A stretch of 64,000 nt of DNA, taken from NCBI RefSeq assembly GCF_009650605.1, contig NZ_WAJT01000002.1, positions 868,001-932,000 of the forward strand. The letters run 5' to 3'. Within the stretch, counting starts at the first letter, position 1. Each line of letters starts with the position of its first letter. Made by a program: the position numbers and the translations under genes. Below are positions 17,038 through 24,936 of the stretch, piece by piece. The stretch is from Labrenzia sp. CE80 (GTDB taxonomy: Bacteria; Pseudomonadota; Alphaproteobacteria; Rhizobiales; Stappiaceae). The notes beneath the pieces were generated by a model, which worked only from the letters and a program-made list of their open reading frames with translations, was not told the DNA's origin and ran no database searches.

Positions 17038-18039
17038 GTGAACGCCACAGCTGCGATGCACCCTGCAGACTTTGTTTTTCCTGCTGCCGGCGTTAAGTTG
17101 CCGCCTGGAGGCTTGGCTTTGCAAACATCCGACGCAGCGCAGCGCGAACTTGAATCTCTGCTGGAATTTTATCTGGCTTCTGGCCTCGACTGTTTTCTGG
17201 AAGAGGACGCAGTAGACAGGTTTGCCTTGTCGGCGGAGCTTGCCCGCGTGCAGGCAGAAGCCCGAACGTCTGTTCCTGCTCGTCCAGGTGCCCAACCCGC
17301 TCCTGTTCAGTCTGGCGAGTCTGCACAACAATCTCGTCCACCAGCAGCCGCGTCGCCGTCTCGGGAGCCGATTGCTGCCAACGCACCGATTGCCGGAGGG
17401 GCGTTCGCCGATGCAGTGGTGCCTGATACGGAGGTGATCCATGCGGCGAGGGATGCGGCTCGTACTGCCCAGACCCTGGATGAACTGAAAGGCTGCCTGC
17501 AGGCATTCAACGGCTGTAACCTGCGCCTGACGGCGAAGAACCTCGTTTTCGCCGATGGTAACCCGAATGCCCGCGTCATGATCATCGGCGAGGCGCCTGG
17601 CCGCGATGAGGATCTACAGGGAAAACCTTTCGTCGGCCGGTCAGGCCAGCTTCTCGACAAGATGCTTGGCGCAGTAGGCCTTGACCGTTCATCGGTCTAT
17701 ATCGCCAATGTGGTGCCTTGGCGTCCGCCCGGAAACCGCACGCCCACGCCTCAGGAAACCGAAATCTGCAGGCCCTTCATCGCGCGCCAGATCGAGTTGG
17801 CAGCGCCCGATGTTCTGGTTTTCCTTGGGGCGGCGTCTGCGAAGACACTTCTTGATGTCCAAGATGGCATCCGCCGTATGCGTGGTCGCTGGATGACCTA
17901 TGATTGCGGTGTACGCAAGATACCAAGCCTCGCGACCTATCATCCAGCTTATCTTCTTCGTAGTCCTATAGAAAAAAGGCTTAGCTGGCGTGATTTCTTG
18001 TCTCTTCGACAGAAGTTAAGTGAAGATGCCAATAGTTAA
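17038..18039 (+). CDS. Uracil-DNA glycosylase family 4-like protein
   Basis: About 333 aa from GTG 17,038; ATG 17,056 is an alternative and the frame is open further upstream. The core (from residue about 150) has motif A GEAPGRDEDLQGKPFVGRSG, which removes uracil from DNA, and the second motif HPAYLLRSP. NVVPWRPPGNRTPTPQE is typical of the alphaproteobacterial family 4 enzymes. An N-terminal module (LESLLEFYLASGLDCFLEE) and an alanine/proline/glutamine-rich linker precede the core, as in relatives. Four-cysteine iron-sulfur ligation is expected for family 4; cysteines occur at GCLQAFNGCN, EICRPF and TYDCGV, and exact ligands need alignment. It is divergent from etfD. Confidence 0.88.
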   Translation: MNATAAMHPADFVFPAAGVKLPPGGLALQTSDAAQRELESLLEFYLASGLDCFLEEDAVDRFALSAELARVQAEARTSVPARPGAQPAPVQSGESAQQSRPPAAASPSREPIAANAPIAGGAFADAVVPDTEVIHAARDAARTAQTLDELKGCLQAFNGCNLRLTAKNLVFADGNPNARVMIIGEAPGRDEDLQGKPFVGRSGQLLDKMLGAVGLDRSSVYIANVVPWRPPGNRTPTPQETEICRPFIARQIELAAPDVLVFLGAASAKTLLDVQDGIRRMRGRWMTYDCGVRKIPSLATYHPAYLLRSPIEKRLSWRDFLSLRQKLSEDANS

Positions 18040-18184
18040 CGTAAGTCCATGGAGTCTCAGCGTAAACTGGCTGATTTCTAACGATCGATTACCTTTCTAG
18101 TGGCGGGAAATGGCAATTTTACTCATGATGTTAATCTTTGGTTTGCGTGTGGCATGGTAATAAATCTCCATCAGGGGATATATT

Positions 18185-18928
18185 TTGAACGCATTGACTG
18201 CCGATATACCCGAGCACGCAATCGTATCCGTATTGGTCATCGACCTGGAGGGATTGAGCTGCATCGAGGCGTCTGCTTCCGGCTTTAACAAGTCGGGATG
18301 CAATATCCTGTCGGATCGTGTCGGCGAGTTGCGCGAAATCATCGGCCTGAGGGTCGACGGTCTCGACAAGATGATCCGCGGTCGGGTCACAGGCGTTTCA
18401 GACAGCAATGCGAATGTCGTGTTTGAATTCGAAGACGAAGCGCCGCGCGAGAAGCGCAAGGAAAAGCGCCGTGCCGTCCGGATTCCGGCTCAGGTGTCAG
18501 ACCCTCGGGGCGGTGTCGTGATACACGCGATCATCGTCGATGCCAGCAAGTCCGGCTGCCGGTTGGATGCGCGCGATCTGGATCATCTTCCCGACAACGT
18601 TCGTATGCATATTCGCGGCCTGGACCTCCCGGTCAACGGCCGTATTGTCTGGCGAGCGCCAGGTTGCGCCGGCCTGGAATTGCTTTGGCAATTCTCCAAA
18701 CGCGCCGATGTCAAAGGCGCAGGCTTAGGGGGCGCCTCCGCCGTTGATGGGTTAGGTGGGGCTGCGGGCGCAGCTGCCGATGGCAAAGCCTCCGGCCAAA
18801 AGAAAACCCGAAAAGGCGCCTCGTCACATGCAAGAGCAGGACTGGCAGGCGCTACAGAAGAAGCCCCTCAGCGCGCCGATGCTTTCGGTCCACGCCGACG
18901 GTCACCCCCGACGCCAAAACAGAATTAA
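18185..18928 (+). CDS. PilZ-domain protein, probable c-di-GMP effector
   Basis: 247 aa from TTG 18,185, with AGGGGA six bases before it. The second domain (about residues 80-165) is a PilZ domain: the arginine cluster RKEKRRAVRIPAQV supplies RxxxR and VDASKSGCRLDA supplies the D/NxSxxG motif, both needed to bind c-di-GMP. The first 75 residues repeat the fold in degenerate form (FNKSGCNILSD with no arginine pair), so the protein looks like a tandem PilZ with one competent site. The last 75 residues are low-complexity Gly/Ala then Lys/Arg/Pro-rich and likely disordered. No membrane helix. The window also holds a GGDEF-EAL enzyme. Output target is unknown. Confidence 0.8.
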   Translation: MNALTADIPEHAIVSVLVIDLEGLSCIEASASGFNKSGCNILSDRVGELREIIGLRVDGLDKMIRGRVTGVSDSNANVVFEFEDEAPREKRKEKRRAVRIPAQVSDPRGGVVIHAIIVDASKSGCRLDARDLDHLPDNVRMHIRGLDLPVNGRIVWRAPGCAGLELLWQFSKRADVKGAGLGGASAVDGLGGAAGAAADGKASGQKKTRKGASSHARAGLAGATEEAPQRADAFGPRRRSPPTPKQN

Positions 18929-19021
18929 ACCGCCAGGCTTGCGCAAACCTTGTGCCGAGGCCTTTTATCCCTTCTGTTCAGGTCCTATATCCCGAATACC
19001 TATCAACCGGGACCCGCCGAT

Positions 19022-19882
19022 TTGTTCGAAAAACTCCGCAACCTGCTTCCAAAGAAATTCCGCAACGATGGCCCGGTAATCCCGGTTGTCCGCCTCCAGG
19101 GTCCGATCGGCATGGCAACCCCGCTGCGTCCGGGCCTTTCGCTCGCTACGGCCTCCCTGCCTCTGGAACGCGCCTTTTCGGTAAAGAAAGCGCCCGCTGT
19201 AGCGTTGATTGTCAATTCCCCCGGCGGTTCTCCGGTTCAGTCCAGGCTGATCTTCCAGCGCATTCGTGATCTTGCCAAGGAGAACGAAAAGGATGTTCTG
19301 GTGTTTGTCGAGGATGTGGCGGCCAGCGGTGGCTACATGATCGCTCTTGCCGGTGACGAAATCATTGCGGACCCGTCGTCCATCGTCGGATCCATCGGGG
19401 TTGTTTCTGCCGGTTTCGGTTTTCCCGACCTTCTGAAGAAGATCGGCGTCGAGCGCAGGGTCTACACGGCCGGTAAGAGCAAGGTCATTCTCGATCCGTT
19501 CCAGGCCGAAAAACCGGACGATATCGAGTACCTGAAAAACCTCCAGCTCGAGATCCACGAGATCTTTATCGAAATGGTCAAGAACAGCCGCGGTGACGTT
19601 CTCGCCGACGATCCCGAGATCTTCTCCGGCAAGTTCTGGACTGGCGGTGCGGCCCGTGATCTTGGCCTGATTGACAGCCTTGGTGACCTTCGCAGCACCT
19701 TGAAGGAGCGCTATGGCAAGGACGCTGAACCGAAGCTTTTCTCGGCTCCGCGTGGCTTGTTTGGCCGGCGTTCAGGAGTCGGTGGGATTGCAACCGGACG
19801 GCAGGGCCTCATCGACGGCATCGGCAGCGATCTCATTTCGGCGGCCGAAGAGCGTTCGCTTTGGTCCCGTTTCGGTTTGTGA
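19022..19882 (+). CDS. S49 family peptidase (SppA/SohB-like)
   Basis: 286 aa from TTG 19,022 (LFEKLRNLLPKKFR); an upstream TTG at 18,950 is also in frame. Clp-fold Ser-Lys signal peptide peptidase. NSPGGSPVQS is the oxyanion-hole segment, EDVAASGGYMIALAGDEI has the nucleophile serine, and YTAGKSKVILDPF has the general-base lysine. SSIVGSIGVVSAGFGF is the conserved strand. No amino-terminal membrane helix is visible, so it may act at the cytoplasmic face of the membrane like the short rhizobial relatives. A 60-residue membrane protein gene follows 65 bp downstream and may be its partner. Confidence 0.88.
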   Translation: MFEKLRNLLPKKFRNDGPVIPVVRLQGPIGMATPLRPGLSLATASLPLERAFSVKKAPAVALIVNSPGGSPVQSRLIFQRIRDLAKENEKDVLVFVEDVAASGGYMIALAGDEIIADPSSIVGSIGVVSAGFGFPDLLKKIGVERRVYTAGKSKVILDPFQAEKPDDIEYLKNLQLEIHEIFIEMVKNSRGDVLADDPEIFSGKFWTGGAARDLGLIDSLGDLRSTLKERYGKDAEPKLFSAPRGLFGRRSGVGGIATGRQGLIDGIGSDLISAAEERSLWSRFGL

Positions 19883-19947
19883 GACAGCACATTGACGGAC
19901 TGCGAATGCTTTGGAATGTCTGAAACCAGTTTGGGGAAGGGGAGCAG

Positions 19948-20130
19948 ATGACAGAACTTCTCGGAGTGGCGGCTTTGGCTGTGGGCGGTTACTGGATCGT
20001 CAAGCGTATGAAAAAGAAAATGGCAGATGTCGAGCGTCATTTGTCGGATATTGCCGCCCGCTCTGCCAACAAGAGACCTGCGGAAAAACTGGTGCAGGAT
20101 CCGGTGACGGGCAAATACCGACCTGAATAA
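19948..20130 (+). CDS. Small membrane protein, conserved hypothetical
   Basis: 60 aa. One N-terminal helix (LLGVAALAVGGYWIVKRM) followed by a basic, coiled-coil-like cytosolic part and the tail VQDPVTGKYRP. Similar short proteins with a D-PVTG-Y-R ending lie next to S49 peptidases in many Hyphomicrobiales; that is from general recall and not a search. A strong GGGGAAGGGGAGCAG ribosome site precedes ATG 19,948. The function is unknown; proximity suggests a membrane anchor or accessory to the peptidase. Confidence 0.75.
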   Translation: MTELLGVAALAVGGYWIVKRMKKKMADVERHLSDIAARSANKRPAEKLVQDPVTGKYRPE

Positions 20131-20138
20131 AGCCGGGC

Positions 20139-20618
20139 CTATCTTTCGAACGCCTGTTCTGATGTCCATTCATAGGCATTGTCGAAATCGGCGCTGCCCT
20201 TCAGCTTGAAGCCATGCCTTGTATAGAAGTCGTTCGCGACGCTGCCCTTGAGCGCAACCAGCCGAAGGGGCAGTTTGGCTGATGCAGCCTTCTCCTGCGC
20301 ATATCTTACCACCTGAGTGCCGATGCCTTTACCCTGAATGTCCGGCAAGACATAGAGGTGGTCCAGGTAAAGATGATCGGGCCGGCTTTTCAGCACAAAG
20401 AATCCCAGTAACTGGCCCGAAGTCACGATCCGGAGTGTTTCCTCAGGTGTGAAGCCGTCCAGGAATCTTGCTTTCGCCCGCTCCGCGTCAAATCGACCAA
20501 TCGCCTCGAGACTTGGGCGCATCGCTTCCACTCGCAAATTCGCGAGGCTTTCTCCGTCTTCCTCGCGGGCTGCCATGAACTTGAGTGGGATGTTGCCGTC
20601 TCGATCGTTCTCGATCAA
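20139..20618 (-). CDS. GNAT family N-acetyltransferase
   Basis: 159 aa. Acetyl-CoA-dependent N-acetyltransferase fold: the central strand LYLDHLYVLPDIQGKGIGTQVV holds the pyrophosphate-binding Q/RxxGxG/A motif, and VANDFYTRHGFKLKGS is the usual C-terminal motif B end. The substrate is not predictable. Its ATG start overlaps the stop of the upstream DUF2778 gene in the same direction by four bases (20,615-20,618), so the two are translationally coupled, though a functional link is not obvious. Confidence 0.85.
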   Translation of the reverse strand: MIENDRDGNIPLKFMAAREEDGESLANLRVEAMRPSLEAIGRFDAERAKARFLDGFTPEETLRIVTSGQLLGFFVLKSRPDHLYLDHLYVLPDIQGKGIGTQVVRYAQEKAASAKLPLRLVALKGSVANDFYTRHGFKLKGSADFDNAYEWTSEQAFER

Positions 20619-21892
20619 AGTGCGGCCATATAGACTGGCAGCTTTTCGAGTTTCGGCACCACGATCATCTTCTTCACTTTGCCGGCTTTGAAAGCCTTGA
20701 GGAACTTCTTGTAGTCCTTGAAGGCTACACAGCCGTGTGAGCCGATACGTCCGCGCAGGAGTGGCGTGTGGGTCAACATGCCATCGCGCCCGTGCATGGC
20801 TGCGACGTCTACGGGAAGCATGCGGATGGCCTCCACACCATGGAACCGTCGTTCACGCATGCGCAGGTTATAGATGTTGGGCGGGGTGGGGCCCTTGTTC
20901 CGTACCTTGGTATAGCGCGGATTGTCACGCATCTTGCCGATCCCCGAATGGGCCTCCAGCTTCGTGCCATCTGGCATATACACAACGGCGGCGCTGATGT
21001 CGTAGACGGCAATGCCGCTGCCGCGGCCGGGGAGCCTGACCTCGCCTGAATTGAACACTTTCGACAGGCCGCTGAAGATGCCGTCGCCTTCTTTGCGCGG
21101 GTCTACGTCGCGGGCATAGGCGAGGCTGGCCGACGCTGGCGTCACGGTGTCGCGCGGCTTGGCGATCCGGCGCTTCGGAGCTGCAGGGCGCTTGCCTGGC
21201 ACTGGAACGGGCTCGACCTCGAGCAGGGCGACAGAGCTTTCCGCAGGCACCTCGGCTGGCTCTACAGCCGGCTCAAGACTGGCCACGGCCGCGACAGCGG
21301 CGTCCAACGGAATGTCGCCAGCGGCCGGCTCTGTGCTGGTCACCGCTTGGGCAGTTGCACCTGGGAATGTCAGCAGGCCTGCCATTTGGCGTGTTTCAAT
21401 CATGCGCCGCAATTTGGCTTTTGCATCTTGCTCTGCCTGGACCACTTTCGGGTCAATCGAACTCTGTGCAGCTTCCGCAACGGTCGTCGAAACCGTCGCA
21501 CCGACTTGTGCTGCAGCCCGGTCCTCGAGACGTTCATCATGCCGCGCCGCGAGGGCTTTGTGCTGCCTCTCCTTTTGGGCAATGATCGCAGCAATTTCTC
21601 TCGGCCCCGGAAGGCCCGCATCTGGAAGGCTTGTATCTGGAAGACCTGCGTCAGTTGCAGCTGCGGCGCTTTTCGTGGGACCGGTCGGCCCTTGAGGGGC
21701 GAGCTTCTCAGACATCCTGTCTGCCAGCGGCGTCTGTCCAAAGCTCACGAGCGCCTTGGGCGGCCCGTTCAAGGTCCAGATCAAGGCCAGACCGGCGACA
21801 ATGCTGGCACCGCCGAAAAGGGCGAGGCGAACGGCACCGGTGATGCTTTTTTCTGCCGAGCTGGCAGCAGTTTGCGGAGTGTTGTTACGCAT
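20615..21892 (-). CDS. DUF2778 (Tlde1-like L,D-transpeptidase-fold) envelope protein
   Basis: 425 aa from ATG 21,892. One N-terminal membrane helix (LALFGGASIVAGLALIWTL) followed by about 230 residues of Ala/Pro/Glu-rich linker and a C-terminal domain of about 120 residues. The domain has MHGRDGMLTHTPLLRGRIG then SHGCVAF, the His and Cys arrangement of L,D-transpeptidase-like enzymes in the DUF2778/Tlde1 group, so it probably cuts or modifies peptidoglycan stem peptides in the periplasm. In rhizobial relatives this is a housekeeping wall protein; Tlde1 effectors of type VI systems share the domain, but no secretion genes are near. The frame extends 14 codons further upstream with no ribosome site. 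Confidence 0.8.
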   Translation of the reverse strand: MRNNTPQTAASSAEKSITGAVRLALFGGASIVAGLALIWTLNGPPKALVSFGQTPLADRMSEKLAPQGPTGPTKSAAAATDAGLPDTSLPDAGLPGPREIAAIIAQKERQHKALAARHDERLEDRAAAQVGATVSTTVAEAAQSSIDPKVVQAEQDAKAKLRRMIETRQMAGLLTFPGATAQAVTSTEPAAGDIPLDAAVAAVASLEPAVEPAEVPAESSVALLEVEPVPVPGKRPAAPKRRIAKPRDTVTPASASLAYARDVDPRKEGDGIFSGLSKVFNSGEVRLPGRGSGIAVYDISAAVVYMPDGTKLEAHSGIGKMRDNPRYTKVRNKGPTPPNIYNLRMRERRFHGVEAIRMLPVDVAAMHGRDGMLTHTPLLRGRIGSHGCVAFKDYKKFLKAFKAGKVKKMIVVPKLEKLPVYMAAL

Positions 21893-22205
21893 GTACTCTT
21901 GGGTCCAATTTACGCGTACCCGCACGGAATACACGTCCGCGCTCGATCAAACTTTGCGGCTGGGCGATAGGCAACGGCGATGTCAAAGCATCGTTTCCCG
22001 ACCCGTCAGCCCTAGCCGCTGACATTCCTTGACTATGAGCAATCTTGGTAACCAAGACGTTTATGCGCTTGCTCAACTTGTCGAAGATCATCCAAAGACG
22101 TCTATTTTCGGGCGTTTCAAACAAGGTGAATTGTTTTCGCGGCGTCGCTTTTTGCAGCTCCAAGGCTCTTTTCACCGGCGTCTTGACCTTTGTTCGGAAG
22201 CTCAA
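21885..22205 (-). CDS. Doubtful small ORF
   Basis: 106-codon frame from a TTG without a ribosome site. The first 60 residues are basic and helix-forming (VKRALELQKATPRKQFTL) with moderately GC-rich third positions, the rest looks non-coding. It ends 8 bp inside the start of the DUF2778 gene. No family recognised; it may equally be a leader of that gene. Confidence 0.2.
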   Translation of the reverse strand: MSFRTKVKTPVKRALELQKATPRKQFTLFETPENRRLWMIFDKLSKRINVLVTKIAHSQGMSAARADGSGNDALTSPLPIAQPQSLIERGRVFRAGTRKLDPRVHA

Positions 22206-22788
22206 ACATGACAGTCGGAACTGTCGTGAGCCTTGAGCCGTTAACGTGGATAGAGACTACCTCCGCACAGCACCAGATCCGCCGCAGGATCTCTCCTCGG
22301 CGTTTTGGCTGGTCTCAGGTTCCCGTTAGAGACGGGATGGCAGGCGCTCCGGACTTGCCGGGCGTTGGTTGGGAATGTGGGATGTGACAAGGCCGTTGCG
22401 CCTGCCCGGGTTCCGTGTCCCAAGTGACTGAGCTCGCGTCTTTCTCTTTTCTGCGCGGCGGAAGTAGAGCGTCCTCCGGTTTGCCAGATACGAGACCCAT
22501 GCTTGAGATCTGTCGCGTCACTCCCCGCTGCAAACCCAAGCTGCCAGTCACCGGCGCCGTCTGCCGTCCGTTACACGGCAGAAAACCCCTCGAAACCCGG
22601 TCCCCGCCACCGCGAACGGACGGTCCGAACTCGGCCCCGTGATGGCAGGAACGGGATCAATGATACCGCAGGTCCGGCAAGCGAGGATAAGTTCCGGCTA
22701 TTCACGGGCAGAGATCGTGTTTTCAATGCCTTGGGAAGGGCCTATCCCCGCCGTAATGAGGGATAAGGTCTATTTCACGCTCGCCGCC
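22206..22788. other. Gene-free stretch
   Basis: About 580 bp with no ORF that has coding character. No tRNA or known RNA signature was found on either strand. A CTGCCGTCCGTTACACGGCAG hairpin region lies near 22,560. The right end abuts a dispersed repeat copy. Confidence 0.4.
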
Positions 22789-22903
22789 GTCATTGCAGGA
22801 CTTGATCCTGCAATCCACGCCGTTCCATCTCTCCAGATCGAAATGGTCCTGCGTGTCAAAGTCACGGCATGGATGTCATGGTCGAGCCACGGCATGACGG
22901 AGG
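22789..22903 (+). repeat. Dispersed intergenic repeat, copy A
   Basis: About 115 bp starting GTCATTGCAGGACTTGATCC and ending GAGCCACGGCATGACGGAGG. A reverse-oriented copy with the same two end modules and a diverged middle lies at 34,385-34,500, and a partial copy at 34,230-34,272. The ends are themselves imperfect palindromes (GCAGGACTTGATCCTGC), as in REP-like or MITE-like elements. Confidence 0.8.
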
Positions 22904-22923
22904 GGAGGAGGGTCCTATCGGCC

Positions 22924-23556
22924 TCAGGCTGACTGCTTGACGTGGTAGACGCAGCGACGGCCTCCGGAGAGGAGGTGTTCGGTGCGGGTGAGGTCGACGT
23001 CCTGACCCAGAACCGTCCGAAAGAGGCTCATTTCAGACCTGCAAAAGCCCTGGCACGCGGTGGCCGCAGCGCAAATGGAACAGTGGTTTTCGACAAGCAG
23101 AAATCCACCCGCATTTGCGTCTTCCTCAACGCTTGCCATATAGCCTTCACGTGAGCGGATCTCGGCGAGGGCGGAGAGCTTGTCCTTGAGCTCAACCTTG
23201 TCTGCGAGCGCCGCGGAATAGACCTTCAGCGCCTCCTGCTCCCTGTGAGCGATCAAGCGGTCGATGCCTTCATCGCCATAGAGCGCCTTCATGCCGTCGA
23301 GCAGTCCAAGGATCAGGCCGGAATGATTGTCAGGAAACTGGGCATGGCCTTCGCGGGTCAGCGTCCAGACCCTTTTGGGCCGGCCAACTGCACCCTTGAT
23401 GTCCTCAAATCCCACAAGGCCTTCAGCCAGCAGGCTATCCAGATGCTGACGCGCGGCGACCGACGTCACGCCCTCGGCCTTGGCAAGCTCGGCAGCTGTC
23501 TGGGGGCCGGCGGTCTTCAGCGCCGTGATCAGTCGGGTCTTGGTACGATCGGACAT
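22924..23556 (-). CDS. SufR-like winged-helix regulator with cysteine cluster
   Basis: 210 aa. The N-terminal winged helix (about residues 5-70: TAAELAKAEGVTSVAARQHL, then GRPKRVWTLT) is of the DeoR/ArsR-like type. The C-terminal part carries cysteines at 159, 162, 168, 172 and 202 within ENHCSICAAATACQGFC and RRCVYHV. SufR-type repressors use such a set to bind an iron-sulfur cluster and sense cluster status. The family also includes regulators outside Suf control; no suf gene is in the window. A 10-6-10 palindrome lies 79 bp upstream, between it and the divergent small gene, and is a candidate operator. Confidence 0.8.
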   Translation of the reverse strand: MSDRTKTRLITALKTAGPQTAAELAKAEGVTSVAARQHLDSLLAEGLVGFEDIKGAVGRPKRVWTLTREGHAQFPDNHSGLILGLLDGMKALYGDEGIDRLIAHREQEALKVYSAALADKVELKDKLSALAEIRSREGYMASVEEDANAGGFLLVENHCSICAAATACQGFCRSEMSLFRTVLGQDVDLTRTEHLLSGGRRCVYHVKQSA

Positions 23557-23634
23557 GACACGCTTTTAACATGGATCCGTATTTAAAAAAAGATTTTGCT
23601 TTTTATATTGCCAAGCCTCAAAAGTGGGAGCATG

Positions 23635-23660
23635 ATAAAGAAAGAAAAAACTTTCTTTAT
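23635..23660. promoter_or_regulatory. Palindrome between the SufR-like regulator and the DUF1127-like gene
   Basis: ATAAAGAAAG-AAAAAA-CTTTCTTTAT is a perfect 10-bp inverted repeat in the divergent intergenic region, 28 bp before the DUF1127-like start. The arms are AT-rich with no terminator-like GC core, which favours an operator over a terminator. The adjacent regulator is the obvious candidate ligand. Confidence 0.6.
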
Positions 23661-23687
23661 ATCTGATCGGCAGCCCGGGAGGACATC

Positions 23688-23921
23688 ATGCGACCTGACC
23701 ATCTTCACCAGCGTTTCGGCATAAGCCTGCGGTTCGGCAGATGTGTTGCCCGCCATCTGGGTTCCCTATGGCACCTTTGGTTGGTTTCCAGGCGTCGCCG
23801 CTCCTTACGCCGGATCCCAGATGAACTCATTGACGACGTGATCCAGGACCCGCAATTGAGGGCGAGGGAAAGTGAGCGACGGCAGGCACGCCCAACCTTC
23901 AGCAACTGGTACTGGCGCTGA
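23688..23921 (+). CDS. Small arginine-rich DUF1127-like protein
   Basis: 77 aa. WHLWLVSRRRRSLRRIPDEL followed by IDDVIQDP resembles the DUF1127/YjiS motif, in which an amphipathic basic helix precedes a short D-I-G-type tail. Some rhizobial DUF1127 proteins act in RNA turnover and phosphate or carbon metabolism; the role here is unknown. GGGAGGACATC precedes ATG 23,688. The gene lies immediately downstream of the palindrome shared with the SufR-like regulator, so it may be its target. The C-terminal half is arginine-rich and disordered. Confidence 0.65.
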   Translation: MRPDHLHQRFGISLRFGRCVARHLGSLWHLWLVSRRRRSLRRIPDELIDDVIQDPQLRARESERRQARPTFSNWYWR

Positions 23922-23952
23922 CACGGGCTTATGGTGACGGCTTGAGAAAAGG

Positions 23953-24282
23953 GTGGGCGCGGCATTGGCAGGCGGGACGAAACGGCAAAAGGAAATGCGC
24001 AAGGCGCTGAGGTCTTTGGCTCCGCGCATGCCCATGGCCGATGCCGAGGCCATCCTTGAGGCGGCGCTGGCTGGGCATCTGCGCCATCTGCCGCCGTCCA
24101 TCGCGCTTTGGCAGGCGGCCACCAGCCGCATTCGCCACGCCCATACCGACTATGACGCCCTGCTGGACGAGGGCTATGACTGGGACGCGGCACGCTTCTT
24201 CGTTCTGGATCATATGAACCAGGTGTTGGAAGACTGGGGCAGCGCCAAGCGTCTCGATCCGGATGAGGGCGAGCAACTCTAG
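23953..24282 (+). CDS. DUF2293 domain protein
   Basis: 109 aa from GTG 23,953. The sequence RKALRSLAPRMPMADAEAIL, then HLRHLPPSIALWQAATSRIR and HTDYDALLDEGYDWDAARFF, matches the DUF2293 family of unknown function, found mostly in alphaproteobacteria. A GAGAAAAGG segment overlaps the start. It lies 31 bp behind the small DUF1127-like gene on the same strand and could be co-transcribed with it. All helical, no membrane segment. Confidence 0.8.
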   Translation: MGAALAGGTKRQKEMRKALRSLAPRMPMADAEAILEAALAGHLRHLPPSIALWQAATSRIRHAHTDYDALLDEGYDWDAARFFVLDHMNQVLEDWGSAKRLDPDEGEQL

Positions 24283-24309
24283 AGTCGGACCAGCCGTGCT
24301 GAGCAAACC

Positions 24310-24936
24310 CTAAGCGGGGTTGTAGATCCACTGCTCGGGGATGACCGCTGTGACGCTTTCGCCGGCGCTGATGCTGCCTGGTTTCTCCACATAGCCGACA
24401 AGGCCGCGCAGACGCCTTGCCACTTTCGGGAACAGAAGATCCAGCCCCTCGCGGCCTGGCACTTGACTCGCGATGGACTTGCCCGAAGCCCGGCAAGGCG
24501 CATTGTCGCCATCCACCCGGATGACAACGCCGTTCTCGAACACCAGCCGCGTGCGTGGCGGGATCAGGGACAGGTTGGGGAAGCCCTCCAAGACGATATT
24601 GCCTCCGATCCAGGCCGCTTCAACGGTTTCGAGCTCCATGCGCTCGGCCACAAGTGCTAGCTCCGTCGGGCAAAGGATGGACACCTGCCGCTCGTTGCAC
24701 ATTTCCGTCCCACGCGGATACCACGGCTCACGACCACCGGATTTGCGCGTGAAGCCGCCGTGGCGATCGCCTGAGATGCCAGAGAACTCAAGATCCAGCG
24801 CGTCGCACGATTGGGTGGCAAAATCACCGGGCGACAGCGTCTTGAGGACATCTGTGACCTGCCCGGTCAATTTGCGCGCTGGCGTGACGGCAAGCTGCTG
24901 AATCATCGCATCTGGAGAAACCGCGGAAGACATCAA
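24310..24936 (-). CDS. MOSC domain protein
   Basis: 208 aa. MOSC (molybdenum cofactor sulfurase C-terminal) domain: LEFSGISGDRHGGFTRKSGG near the start and NAPCRASGKSIASQ in the second half, the latter with the conserved cysteine that carries sulfur or binds the molybdenum cofactor. Stand-alone bacterial MOSC proteins include YiiM, which reduces N-hydroxylated compounds. The window's other molybdenum cofactor gene, moaB, is 16 kb away. Soluble. The start is ATG 24,936; the next codon is also ATG. Confidence 0.88.
   Translation of the reverse strand: MMSSAVSPDAMIQQLAVTPARKLTGQVTDVLKTLSPGDFATQSCDALDLEFSGISGDRHGGFTRKSGGREPWYPRGTEMCNERQVSILCPTELALVAERMELETVEAAWIGGNIVLEGFPNLSLIPPRTRLVFENGVVIRVDGDNAPCRASGKSIASQVPGREGLDLLFPKVARRLRGLVGYVEKPGSISAGESVTAVIPEQWIYNPA

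Noticed and set aside
16771..17442. Upstream extension of the ETF-QO frame by more than 220 codons
   Set aside because: Crosses the divergent glycosylase gene, is rich in Arg, Cys and Ser without family similarity, and a GGGAGA ribosome site marks the internal ATG at 16,770.
20615..21892. DUF2778 protein as a type VI secretion effector (Tlde1)
   Set aside because: It has its own membrane anchor and long linker, and no immunity gene or type VI component is nearby.
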